A DNA stretch of 8,226 nucleotides from Desulfobacteraceae bacterium (GCA_015486915.1 WFQS01000512.1:1-8226), one strand, 5' to 3'. Positions 1-6,603 are shown, numbered from the stretch's first letter. The notes: generated by a model from the letters alone, not told the origin. Made by a program: numbers and translations.

Positions 1-420
1 GTTATGTCCGAGGAGTATTTAAATGTAAATTTCAGGTTTGGATATCATTTTGTTATTGTGGATACAATCTGTTCGCCTTTAAAGGAGAATAATTATATCC
101 TTTTCAGATTTTCCGGCGGTGGCGGTACTCCCGAGGGAAGGGCCCTGCGTGCAGGTTTTATTAAAGGTATTTTAACTCAATTCGGTTTTATGGTTGATAT
201 TAAATCGGATCTTATTGATGCGGAACTGAGGAGCGGTTCTTTAGAAACCATGGAAGAGACACTGAATATGACAGGAAAACTTCTTGGTACTACAAAATTA
301 ATGGACATGTATCTTAAAGACGGCCTTGATATACAATTGATGATAGATGATTTTATGAACGGGAGGTATGATTTCAGAACAGCCGTTGATAAGGGCGCTG
401 CGATATTGGAGAGACACTGA
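1..420 (+). CDS. C-terminal fragment of a PEP/pyruvate-binding (PEP-synthase-like) protein, 5' end outside the window
   Basis: Only the last 139 codons are visible. The frame is open to the first base (GTT then ATG), and the residues around that ATG (VMSEEYLNVNFRFGYHF) resemble an internal conserved stretch, so the ATG at 4 is probably not the real start. The pattern 'YLN-N-RFGYHF-IVD', then 'NNYILFRFSGGGG', then 'RALRAGFIKGIL-FGF-VDIKSDLIDAEL' and a helical tail ending near 'DFMNGRYDF' matches, from memory, the C-terminal region of long deltaproteobacterial proteins annotated as PEP/pyruvate-binding or PEP-synthase-like. These carry an N-terminal ATP-grasp PEP/pyruvate-binding domain, which is not visible here, so catalysis cannot be judged. 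The stop codon (418-420) directly abuts the ATG of the phosphatase gene, which suggests translational coupling. The alternative is a short hypothetical protein of 138 residues. Confidence 0.6.
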   Translation, partial: VMSEEYLNVNFRFGYHFVIVDTICSPLKENNYILFRFSGGGGTPEGRALRAGFIKGILTQFGFMVDIKSDLIDAELRSGSLETMEETLNMTGKLLGTTKLMDMYLKDGLDIQLMIDDFMNGRYDFRTAVDKGAAILERH

Positions 421-1464
421 ATGGCCGATTATCCCTTAACATGGGTCAGTGACAGTATTGCCGTTGGATATGCACCCATGTCATATGCTGAGCTTGATTC
501 CATCAAAGCAGGTGGCATTGATGCCATTGTGAATTTATGCGCTGAATTCAGTGATCTTCACGAACTTGAGGAAGCATCCGGGTTTGAAGTTTATTATCTT
601 CCCATATGGGATGAGGATATCCCGTCAATGAAAGATATGGAGGCTGCTCTGTCGTGGCTTGATGAGGCTGTGTACCTCGGGAAAAAAATACTTGTTCACT
701 GCAGGCACGGAATCGGAAGAACCGGCACATTTGTTACATCATACATGATTCGAAAAGGTATCAGCCTTAAAGCAGCCTCAAAAAAATTAAAATCATCAAA
801 GGCAAATCCATCAAGTTACGGCCAGTGGAAATTGCTGAAAAAATATGGTAAAAAATCAGGTGTACTGAAAATCAGGGAGCCCTCCCTTGAGTTTAAAAAC
901 AGGGTGGATTTAACCGGCTTTTTTTTCGATTATGAGTCTCTAATTCAGGATATTGACAGAAAGCTGCTGCAGATCGGGGATAATACAGAAATGCTTTCTA
1001 CGGAATGCGGCAGGGGTGAAGATCAATGCTGTAAAAAACCCTTTGACCTTCAGTTAATTGAAGTCCTTTATATTTATTCAAATATTAACAGACATTTCAC
1101 ATCTGCCCAAAGGGAGATACTCATTCAAAGGTCTGTTACAGTGTCAAAATCCATGACTTCATCAAAGGGTGATGCTGATGATAAATTATGTCCGTTCAAT
1201 GATGGCTCAGGGTGTGAAATTTATGATATCAGACCTGCAAGGTGCAGAATTTACGGGAAAAAAGATCTTTTACCGGATCAGGATGAAATAAACAGCATGC
1301 TTTTTGAATTGTCAAAGAGTGTATTTCTCGCCTTTTCAGGAAAATTTTTATCTGACGTTGATTTTGTTTTTCCAGCAGCTGATATTGTTTCGGGAAAATT
1401 TGTCCAGAAATACTTTAATTACATGGCTGACATTGAAAGAAAGCACAAAGTAATTGAGGAGTAA
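421..1464 (+). CDS. Dual-specificity/tyrosine-type protein phosphatase fused to a YkgJ-type cysteine-cluster domain
   Basis: This 347-residue protein has two domains. Residues 1-145 form a cysteine-dependent phosphatase: the P-loop HCRHGIGRT (93-101) supplies nucleophile Cys94 and phosphate-binding Arg100, and the WDEDIPS segment (63-69) offers the general-acid Asp (D64 or D66). The domain size is typical of compact dual-specificity phosphatases. Residues 190-280 resemble the YkgJ family (putative Zn/Fe-binding): C196, C203-C204 (CGRGEDQCC), then CPFNDGSGC (257-265) and 'IYDIRPARCRIYG' with C275. About 65 residues follow without a recognised domain. No signal peptide or membrane segment is seen, so it is probably cytoplasmic. 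GGAGAG (408-413) lies 7 nt before the ATG, inside the upstream gene, supporting this start and an operon with it. The target is unknown; the neighbour suggests, but does not show, a link to phosphoryl-transfer regulation. Domain assignments are firm; the joint function is not. Confidence 0.85.
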   Translation: MADYPLTWVSDSIAVGYAPMSYAELDSIKAGGIDAIVNLCAEFSDLHELEEASGFEVYYLPIWDEDIPSMKDMEAALSWLDEAVYLGKKILVHCRHGIGRTGTFVTSYMIRKGISLKAASKKLKSSKANPSSYGQWKLLKKYGKKSGVLKIREPSLEFKNRVDLTGFFFDYESLIQDIDRKLLQIGDNTEMLSTECGRGEDQCCKKPFDLQLIEVLYIYSNINRHFTSAQREILIQRSVTVSKSMTSSKGDADDKLCPFNDGSGCEIYDIRPARCRIYGKKDLLPDQDEINSMLFELSKSVFLAFSGKFLSDVDFVFPAADIVSGKFVQKYFNYMADIERKHKVIEE

Positions 1465-1510
1465 GACACTGATAACAGCTATATTTCATCCACAGAATTT
1501 TTAATTTTCA

Positions 1511-1870
1511 TCATGTACTGAGTATCTGTTGCACCTTATCTTCAAGTTCGTCTTTGTCAATGGGTTTGACGCAGTATTCATCGGCGCCGAGTCTTAAACA
1601 TTCCCTTGCCGTTTCAATGGTGGGATATCCCGTCAGCATGATCACCCGGATAGAAGGTGATCTTTTTTTTAACTCCTCAAGCACCTCAACTCCGCTCATT
1701 TTTTTCAGTTTTATATCAAGAATGGCAAGATCAACTTCATTTTTTTCCACAAAGGCAATCGCTTCCTCTTCTTCTGTAAAAGGAAAAACTTTATGCCCTT
1801 TTCTTTCAAGGATTCTCTTAATTAATTTGGCTGCATCCAATATATCATCCACTGCTATAATGTTAGACAT
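1511..1870 (-). CDS. Stand-alone CheY-like response regulator (receiver domain only)
   Basis: At 119 residues this is a complete receiver domain with no output domain. It has the acidic pair D8-D9, phosphoacceptor D52 in 'AILDIKL', conserved T80 in 'IMLTGYP', and K102 in 'YCVKPID'. A good ribosome-binding site, AAGGAGA (1876-1882 on the complement), precedes the ATG by 5 nt. It is the last gene of the minus-strand run and follows the histidine kinase, its likely phosphodonor, after a 289-bp gap filled mostly by a large palindrome. Without a DNA-binding or enzymatic output it should act by protein contact or as a phosphorelay intermediate; the true effector may be elsewhere in the genome. It ends 46 bp from the convergent phosphatase gene, and no clear terminator is visible between them. 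Confidence 0.9.
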   Translation of the reverse strand: MSNIIAVDDILDAAKLIKRILERKGHKVFPFTEEEEAIAFVEKNEVDLAILDIKLKKMSGVEVLEELKKRSPSIRVIMLTGYPTIETARECLRLGADEYCVKPIDKDELEDKVQQILST

Positions 1871-1896
1871 CTGATTCTCCTTTTTTAATTCTTTCG

Positions 1897-1924
1897 AAAA
1901 ATGCTGCTCAATGTGTCGACAGCA
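1897..1924 (-). terminator. Weak terminator-like hairpin ahead of the receiver gene
   Basis: Read on the minus strand, TGCTG (1924-1920) can pair with CAGCA (1906-1902) across a 13-nt loop, followed at once by TTTTT (1901-1897). The stem is only 5 bp, so termination would be partial at best. It lies between the large palindrome and the receiver's ribosome-binding site. The CAGCA arm could pair instead with bases beyond the palindrome (see the finding on 1902-2139). Confidence 0.25.
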
Positions 1925-1926
1925 GA

Positions 1927-2109
1927 GCCCCCTTAGGTCGATAGCTCCAGCCCATCAGGACCCAAAGGCGATCAGCTCTTTTTGCCCTGCCGGGCGTTAA
2001 GAAGCGCAGGCTGTTTGAGGACATACCTGACCGCAGTTCCTGCGCTTTAGACCGGCAGGGCAAAAAGGCCGCCGACGGTCCCGGGCTGGAGCTATCGACC
2101 TAAGGGGGC
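1927..2109. repeat. Large nested palindrome (about 183 bp, GC-rich) between kinase and receiver genes
   Basis: The outer arms 1927-1953 and 2083-2109 are perfect 27-bp inverted repeats; the left arm begins GCCCCCTTAGG and the right ends CCTAAGGGGGC. Nested inside, in register, are GGACC (1958-1962) with GGTCC (2077-2081), a perfect 16-bp arm pair 1978-1993 / 2052-2067 (core TTTTTGCCCTGCCGG), and AAGCGCAGG (2002-2010) with CCTGCGCTT (2039-2047). The apex has a minor AGG/CCT pairing (2018-2020 / 2026-2028). It is clearly richer in G+C than the flanking genes and contains no credible coding frame. No flanking target-site duplication was recognised. It may be a non-autonomous mobile palindrome (MITE-like), a structured RNA, or an intra-operon processing or attenuation hairpin. 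The structure is read directly; the role is unknown. Confidence 0.9.
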
Positions 2110-2112
2110 GGC

Positions 2113-2140
2113 ATTGTACTATGAGATCGTTTGAGAGCAA
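2113..2140 (-). promoter_or_regulatory. Possible sigma70-type promoter firing into the palindrome
   Basis: On the minus strand, TTGCTC (2140-2135), a 16-nt spacer and TACAAT (2118-2113) give a 3/6 and 5/6 match to the -35/-10 consensus. Transcription would start near the edge of the palindrome and read through it into the receiver gene, making the palindrome the start of a leader or a separate RNA. The -35 is weak and the match could be chance. Confidence 0.22.
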
Positions 2141-2159
2141 CCATATCGGCCTCATACTG

Positions 2160-4160
2160 TCAAACAACACTTAAGCCCGTGGGCAGCATTACAATAAATT
2201 CTGTTCCATTTTTTTTATTTTCCCCTGACAAAGGAGGTGAGAAAGCTTTTATTATTCCATTATGCTCCTTTATTATTCCAAATGTTACAGATAATCCAAG
2301 TCCTGTACCTTTATCAGGACCTTTAGTCGTGTAAAACGGCTCAAATATTTTTTTAATATTTCCCTCTGATATTCCCTGTCCCGTATCTGCAATGGATATT
2401 TTTATTTCATTTTCAGTCATACCCATTTCCGTTTTTATAAAAATACTGCCGTTTTCTTCAATTGCATCAAATGCATTGTTCAAGAGATTGATAAAAACCT
2501 GCTTGATTTTTTCTTTGTCTCCCTTCATAAGCAGGGGAATTTTTTTGTACTCATGTTTAATAACAACATGATTTAAACTGAATGTGTGTTCAAGTATTCC
2601 AATAACTTCCGTTATGGCTTCATTAATATCAAAATCACTGATAATACTTGCACTGGAACGGGAAAATTTCAAAAGATCCGCAACAATTCTCGAGCATACT
2701 TTTGTCTGTTTTACAATGGTTTCAATATCTTCATAAATCTGGTCGTCTTTGCTGATATCTTCCATTAAAAGCTGGGCATAACCAAGGATTATACCAAGGG
2801 GGGTATTGATCTCATGGGCGACCCCTGCTGCAAGACGTCCCACAGATTCCATTTTCTGGGCGTGGGTGAGCTGGTCCTGTACTGCTTTAAGCCTTGTGAT
2901 ATCCCTGCCGCTGCAGACCAGCCATTTAATTTCATCACCTGTTTCTGCAACGGGAATTTTTACAACATGCATCCAGCGTATTCCTTTTTTCCCTTCCACC
3001 TTATTCTCTTTGATAAGGGGGATTCCGGTTTCAATTACTTTTGAATCCTCCTGATTATAAATTGATGCATTAATCCTGGGAAAAAGATCATCATTTTCCT
3101 TTCCTATAACCTCTTTTTTTGTTTTATTCAAGGTTTCACAAAAAGCCCTGTTGGCCGAGATATACTTTCCTTTATTATCCTGCAGGGAAATAAAATCGGG
3201 AATGGCATCAAGAATCATCTGTAGCATGGTTTTCTGTTCATTTAAAACACTTTCAACATTTTTCAAATCAGATAAATTACCTTTTAAAGACAGTGTCATG
3301 GCATCAAAACTTTCTGCAAGGCTTTGAATTTCATCCCCCGAGCATTTTTTATAAACCTGGCATTGCTGGCATGATTTTATTTTTTTTGCATATTCCCCTT
3401 CAACACAGGTGGGGCAAAGGGTTCCTGCAAGATACCAGCACCTGTGATTGTAGTTTTTGTATGCCGGGCATTTTTTTTTATTACATAACATAATATCCCA
3501 GCAGTTTTTTTTCAGCGTAGGGGCGGTCCTCACGTCAAGATTCCCTTTTAATGCCTGTTCCGATGATTCATGCAGCTTTTTAATACTTTGGGTTACAGGA
3601 TTTAAAAGCAGGCTCCCCACAACACCTGCAATGAGTATGGCAAGAATGATCGTAATAATTACGGAAATCATGATTTTCCTGACCGCTTTTTCGGCACGCG
3701 TCCTGAAAAGTCCTATTCTTACCGTTCCCAGTCTGTTGTTATTGATAAGCACTGGTATTGCATAATCATAGATCAATTGGCTGCCTGTATCAAGAAGCTG
3801 CATGGAGCCTTTATCTTTGCTGGACACCTTGTTTGCATTTATAAGTTCCGTTGGAAATCCGTGTTTAAAACTATTGATAAGGGGATTGTTATTTTTATCC
3901 AGTACAAATGTATAGGAAATATCATCTCCGAGTTTTACCGTTTCATCCACAAGGACTTTCATTCTCAAAAAATCCATTGCCAGCATGGGTTCAACCATGC
4001 GGGCGGAAAGAATTCTTGCGATTGAAATTTCCCTGTTTTTTATCTCTTTGAGCATGGAATCTTCCATTGCATGGCTGACCCAGAAAAAAATAACAAGCCC
4101 CTGGAGCAGAAGCAGGGCAAAAAAGCCGAGATAAATTTTATTACGAAATCCAAGTTTCAT
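2160..4160 (-). CDS. Membrane sensor histidine kinase with cysteine-rich HAMP insert and PAS domain
   Basis: This 666-residue protein has TM1 at about 9-30, a periplasmic sensor region at 31-162 (Cache-like in style), TM2 at about 163-185, then a HAMP region split by a cysteine-rich insert. HAMP AS1 ('NPVTQSIKKLHE') lies before and AS2 ('DEIQSLAESFDAM', 277-289) after the insert. The insert has nine cysteines (C220, 226, 231, 241, 249, 252, 264, 267, 273) with two Cys-Trp pairs at 220-221 and 241-242, like the two-CW module of other deltaproteobacterial sensors. A PAS domain (about 311-425) follows, then HisKA with phosphoacceptor H449 in 'GVAHEINTPLG', then HATPase_c: N-box around N558-N562, G1 'DTGQGI' (592-597), F-box 'FEPFYTTK', G2 'GTGLGL' (618-623). 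All catalytic motifs are intact. An AGGAAA element 12 nt upstream is a somewhat distant ribosome-binding site. The PhnD-like gene lies 72 bp upstream and the receiver gene downstream. The signal is unknown. Confidence 0.93.
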   Translation of the reverse strand: MKLGFRNKIYLGFFALLLLQGLVIFFWVSHAMEDSMLKEIKNREISIARILSARMVEPMLAMDFLRMKVLVDETVKLGDDISYTFVLDKNNNPLINSFKHGFPTELINANKVSSKDKGSMQLLDTGSQLIYDYAIPVLINNNRLGTVRIGLFRTRAEKAVRKIMISVIITIILAILIAGVVGSLLLNPVTQSIKKLHESSEQALKGNLDVRTAPTLKKNCWDIMLCNKKKCPAYKNYNHRCWYLAGTLCPTCVEGEYAKKIKSCQQCQVYKKCSGDEIQSLAESFDAMTLSLKGNLSDLKNVESVLNEQKTMLQMILDAIPDFISLQDNKGKYISANRAFCETLNKTKKEVIGKENDDLFPRINASIYNQEDSKVIETGIPLIKENKVEGKKGIRWMHVVKIPVAETGDEIKWLVCSGRDITRLKAVQDQLTHAQKMESVGRLAAGVAHEINTPLGIILGYAQLLMEDISKDDQIYEDIETIVKQTKVCSRIVADLLKFSRSSASIISDFDINEAITEVIGILEHTFSLNHVVIKHEYKKIPLLMKGDKEKIKQVFINLLNNAFDAIEENGSIFIKTEMGMTENEIKISIADTGQGISEGNIKKIFEPFYTTKGPDKGTGLGLSVTFGIIKEHNGIIKAFSPPLSGENKKNGTEFIVMLPTGLSVV

Positions 4161-4194
4161 CTGTTTTTCTGGTTTCCTGTTTTTCGATATTGCC

Positions 4195-4213
4195 GACGGA
4201 TATGGAGTCCGTC
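4195..4213. other. Short hairpin between binding-protein and kinase genes
   Basis: GACGGA (4195-4200) and TCCGTC (4208-4213) form a 6-bp stem with a 7-nt loop in the 72-bp spacer. On the minus strand, the direction of the operon, no T-run follows, so it is not a convincing terminator. It may tune or stabilise the operon transcript, or mean nothing. Confidence 0.35.
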
Positions 4214-4232
4214 CGTATATGATCTTTTTTAA

Positions 4233-5168
4233 TTAATCATCCAGGTTTATATTAAGTCTTTTTGCTAATTTACGAACGGAATCAAATTCTGCATCATTGG
4301 ATGATATCACCTTTATAAAATTGGCAGTTTTCAATATTTTCCTGTCATTTTCATTATTCCAGTCAAGGCTTAAAAGGGCTTTTTTCAATTTATCCACGAT
4401 CTTTTGATTCAGGTTCTTTCTCACGGCATAAACCCAGCCGGGATATGGATCGCTCATGGCAATAATTCTAATCTGGCTTACATCAACCTGGCCTGCAATT
4501 ACGTCAAGTGCTCCTTCCCTGATGGTTCCGATATCATATTCTCCGGCGTACACGGATAGTATGACTTTTTCCTGCTTGCCTCCGGGGCCAGGGGCGAATG
4601 TTATACTTTTGAAATCCTTTTTTTCTATACCGTGGTCAATGAAATAGCCAAGGGGATACAGATACCCTCCTGCCGAGGTTGAGTCCACTGCAATCCATCT
4701 TTTGTTGCGGCAGTCTGATATGGTTTTTATTGAGGAATTGTCAGCCCGGCATATGATCTGTCCCCTGAATTTATTTCTTCCCATAACCTCCACAATACGC
4801 GCAAAGGCCTTTGCTCCGTAGCGATGGGCTATTTTAATATATATAAACGGATTTGAAAACGAAATATCTATTTTACCCTGTCCCACCATTTTCATATGCT
4901 GTTCAAAGGTATCCGGGAAAACCTGTTTTATATTCAACCCGGTTTTTTTCCGCAGATATTGGATCAGGGGGTGGTGACGGGTATATGATGTGGTATGGGA
5001 GTACTGGGGAAGATAGGCATAGGTGATCACATTAGGCTCTTCTTTAAGGATAACCTGCTGTCTGATTTTCAGGTTCACTTTTTTAACTGATTCGTTATCT
5101 TTACATCCAGGGGAAAAGAATAAGGCTAAAACTAAAATTGTCAGCGATACCATCCATGAATATTTCAT
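4233..5168 (-). CDS. PhnD-like periplasmic substrate-binding lipoprotein, probable sensor partner of the kinase
   Basis: From the ATG at 5168 the protein has 311 residues. AAAGG lies 7 nt upstream of it, and the N-terminus becomes a clean lipoprotein signal (MKYSW, hydrophobic stretch, then SPGC with acceptor Cys22). The ATG at 5210 lacks a ribosome-binding site and would prepend a charged, non-signal stretch. Family features of PhnD/SsuA-type type-2 binding proteins are seen: 'GQGKIDISFSNPFIYI' (about 96-111), 'DSTSAGGYLYPLGYFIDHGI' (162-181), and 'YAGEYDIGTIREGALDVI'. Two further cysteines sit at 140 and 153. No ABC permease or ATPase gene is nearby; the next genes are a sensor kinase and a receiver. 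A role as a periplasmic ligand sensor is therefore likelier than transport, as with the PhnD-like protein AioX beside AioSR. The ligand (phosphonate, phosphite or another oxyanion) cannot be told from sequence. Confidence 0.85.
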   Translation of the reverse strand: MKYSWMVSLTILVLALFFSPGCKDNESVKKVNLKIRQQVILKEEPNVITYAYLPQYSHTTSYTRHHPLIQYLRKKTGLNIKQVFPDTFEQHMKMVGQGKIDISFSNPFIYIKIAHRYGAKAFARIVEVMGRNKFRGQIICRADNSSIKTISDCRNKRWIAVDSTSAGGYLYPLGYFIDHGIEKKDFKSITFAPGPGGKQEKVILSVYAGEYDIGTIREGALDVIAGQVDVSQIRIIAMSDPYPGWVYAVRKNLNQKIVDKLKKALLSLDWNNENDRKILKTANFIKVISSNDAEFDSVRKLAKRLNINLDD

Positions 5169-5208
5169 TTTTTTACCTTTGACATATTTCCTGTACAATA
5201 GTTCCTGC

Positions 5209-5238
5209 ATTACAGCGTTGAAAGCCGAATCAGCCCAA
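5209..5238 (-). promoter_or_regulatory. Possible promoter for the binding-protein/kinase/receiver genes
   Basis: On the minus strand, TTGGGC (5238-5233), an 18-nt spacer and TGTAAT (5214-5209) give a 3/6 and 5/6 match. The start point near 5202 would leave a leader of about 34 nt before the ATG at 5168 and would exclude the ATG at 5210. It lies in the 90-bp gap after trmJ, so the sensory genes may be a separate transcription unit. The evidence is weak. Confidence 0.28.
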
Positions 5239-5258
5239 GCTGAATTCTAACTTCTATC

Positions 5259-6056
5259 TTACAATTGTGCATTTATCCAGTCCACACGGCTCATAAGTCC
5301 CCGTATGATTCTTACATCCCTTGATGACAGGCCGGATCTCCCGAATATTCTCCTGAATGTCCTTAAAAGATGGTCCGGATTCTGGGGATCTAAATAATCG
5401 ATATCAGATAATGTTTTTTTCATGTGGCCGTACATAAGTTCAATTTCACCGATGTCAGCAGATTTATCATTTTGATCTTTCTGATCATTTTGATCGATGG
5501 AATTAGCGGCATCAGCACATGTTCTGTGTCCTGTATTTTCATTTTCAGCGCAAAAGGTCTCTTTTTTAACAGCCTTTGAAATTTCATAGGCAAAAACACA
5601 AAGGGCGTGTGACAGGTTCATTGAAGCAAAGGCATTATCCGTTGGTATGGTTACAAAGTGCTGGCAAAGTTCAAGTTCCCCGGATGTAAGTCCATTGTCC
5701 TCCCTGCCGAGAACCAGGGCACATTTATGATTGTCATTTAAATCTGCAATTTTTTTCCCCGCCCTGTCTGGAGTTAAAAGATTTTTCCTGTATTTTCCAA
5801 TACGTCTGGTTGTACCAAATGCAGTGTTACAGCCTTTAAGTGCAGATTTCAGATCTTTAAAACAAGGTGCATTTTCAAGCAGACAAACAGCTCCAAGGGC
5901 CATTTTCCTTGCATCGGGAATTTTTGTAAAATTTCGGCATGGATTTACAAGTCTTAAATCGGAAAGACCAAAATTCATCATTGCCCTGCATACGGAACCT
6001 ACATTAACAGGCCCCTGGGGCTGTACAAGAATTACAGAAATATTTTCAAGTTTCAT
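5259..6056 (-). CDS. trmJ: tRNA (cytidine/uridine-2'-O-)-methyltransferase TrmJ, SPOUT family
   Basis: TrmJ methylates the 2'-OH of the nucleotide at tRNA position 32 using S-adenosylmethionine, acting as a cytoplasmic dimer. All three SpoU motifs are present in this 265-residue protein: motif 1 'NVGSVCRAM' (18-26, with N18 and R24), motif 2 'LVLGREDNGL' (114-123, the E119/N121 loop) and motif 3 'SMNLSHALCVFAYE' (145-158), which builds the trefoil knot. The helical C-terminal extension (about 204-260, 'LLRTFRRIFGR') is typical of TrmJ. Residues 165-203 form a hydrophilic Asp/Asn/Gln-rich linker with a tandem DQN-DQK-DQN repeat, making the protein slightly longer than usual. No clear ribosome-binding site precedes the ATG at 6056, and no in-frame alternative was preferred. 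The gene is 103 bp after dtd. The family call is strong; position 32 specificity follows the family. Confidence 0.9.
   Translation of the reverse strand: MKLENISVILVQPQGPVNVGSVCRAMMNFGLSDLRLVNPCRNFTKIPDARKMALGAVCLLENAPCFKDLKSALKGCNTAFGTTRRIGKYRKNLLTPDRAGKKIADLNDNHKCALVLGREDNGLTSGELELCQHFVTIPTDNAFASMNLSHALCVFAYEISKAVKKETFCAENENTGHRTCADAANSIDQNDQKDQNDKSADIGEIELMYGHMKKTLSDIDYLDPQNPDHLLRTFRRIFGRSGLSSRDVRIIRGLMSRVDWINAQL
5469..5495. repeat. Three 9-bp tandem repeats inside trmJ
   Basis: ATTTTGATC, TTTCTGATC and ATTTTGATC follow one another, encoding DQN-DQK-DQN (residues 188-196) in the linker before the TrmJ C-terminal extension. The 9-bp unit keeps frame, so copy-number change would only lengthen or shorten a flexible linker. 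Confidence 0.85.
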
Positions 6057-6101
6057 GTTTTTCGCATCTGAATCTATGTTTCAGTGCCTTACGCCTTCAA
6101 T

Positions 6102-6119
6102 CCTGTTTAAAAAAACAAG
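6102..6119. other. AT-rich hairpin between dtd and trmJ
   Basis: CCTGTTT (6102-6108) and AAACAAG (6113-6119) pair over 7 positions (one mismatch or wobble depending on strand) around AAAA. The minus-strand RNA would read CUUGUUU, UUUU, AAACAGG. The stem is low in G+C with no U-run after it, so it is a poor terminator. The rest of the 103-bp gap shows nothing convincing. Confidence 0.25.
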
Positions 6120-6159
6120 AAATTTAGGATAGGCGAATGGACTGCGGTCATTGCCTGCT

Positions 6160-6603
6160 TTAGCTTTTTGTATCTAAAATTATAGTTACCGGTCCCTCGT
6201 TGACAAGGGATACTTTCATCATTGTTTTGAATCTGCCCGTTTTAACGGCAACACCTTTTTCCCGTGCTTTATCTATAAAATACTTATAGAGTTTTTCAGC
6301 TTTTTCAGGAGGTGCAGCATCAATGAAAGATGGCCTGTTGCCCTTTCTGCAGTCGGCAAAAAGGGTGAACTGGGATACCACAAGAAGCTCTCCCTGCACA
6401 TCAGAAAGAGATAAATTCATTTTTTGATTTTCATCTTCAAATATTCTTAAATTGACTATTTTTTTTGCAAGATAATCTGCATCGGATTCATAATCTTGTT
6501 TTCCTATCCCGAGAAGTACAACAAGACCGGTTTTTACGGTTCCTGTTATTTCATCTCCTATGGTTACATCTGCTTTTGAAACCTTCTGCAAAACTGCTCT
6601 CAT
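6160..6603 (-). CDS. dtd: D-aminoacyl-tRNA deacylase
   Basis: Dtd hydrolyses D-amino acids (and misattached glycine) from tRNA, protecting translation; it acts in the cytoplasm as a homodimer. The 147-residue length is the standard size for bacterial DTD1. Two diagnostic motifs are present: 'SQFTLFADCRKGNRPSF' (77-93, SQxT motif with catalytic-pocket S77, Q78, T80) and 'NEGPVTIILDT' (135-145) with the cross-subunit Gly-cisPro pair G137-P138. The start 'MRAVLQKVSKADVTI' is canonical. The usual Asp before that Gly-Pro is Glu136 here, and the preceding loop reads 'GRFKTMM', both conservative variants. AGGA (6611-6614 on the complement) lies 7 nt upstream of the ATG. It sits 111 bp after the PHP gene and 103 bp before trmJ, giving two tRNA-related genes in a row. 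Confidence 0.96.
   Translation of the reverse strand: MRAVLQKVSKADVTIGDEITGTVKTGLVVLLGIGKQDYESDADYLAKKIVNLRIFEDENQKMNLSLSDVQGELLVVSQFTLFADCRKGNRPSFIDAAPPEKAEKLYKYFIDKAREKGVAVKTGRFKTMMKVSLVNEGPVTIILDTKS

Noticed and set aside
1465..1510. Bidirectional terminator between the convergent phosphatase and receiver genes
   Set aside because: The 46-bp gap is AT-rich but holds only a 3-bp inverted match (CTG/CAG), not a usable stem.
1554..1874. Plus-strand 106-codon frame opposite the receiver gene
   Set aside because: It is the complement of a complete, motif-bearing receiver domain, and its Ser-rich product has no family features.
1927..2109. Integron attC site or Rho-independent terminator as the explanation of the palindrome
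   Set aside because: There are no GTTRRRY-type core sites at the ends, and no T-run directly follows the outer arm on either strand; the arms are also far longer than a terminator needs.
3457..3765. Plus-strand frames within the kinase gene
   Set aside because: The kinase has every expected motif across the region; the plus-strand products show none.
5169..5210. Longer start (ATG 5210) for the binding lipoprotein
   Set aside because: It has no ribosome-binding site and would place a charged stretch before the lipoprotein signal; ATG 5168 has AAAGG at good spacing.
5731..6132. Plus-strand 133-codon frame opposite trmJ
   Set aside because: It is a shadow of the SpoU catalytic domain, whose three motifs are all read on the minus strand.
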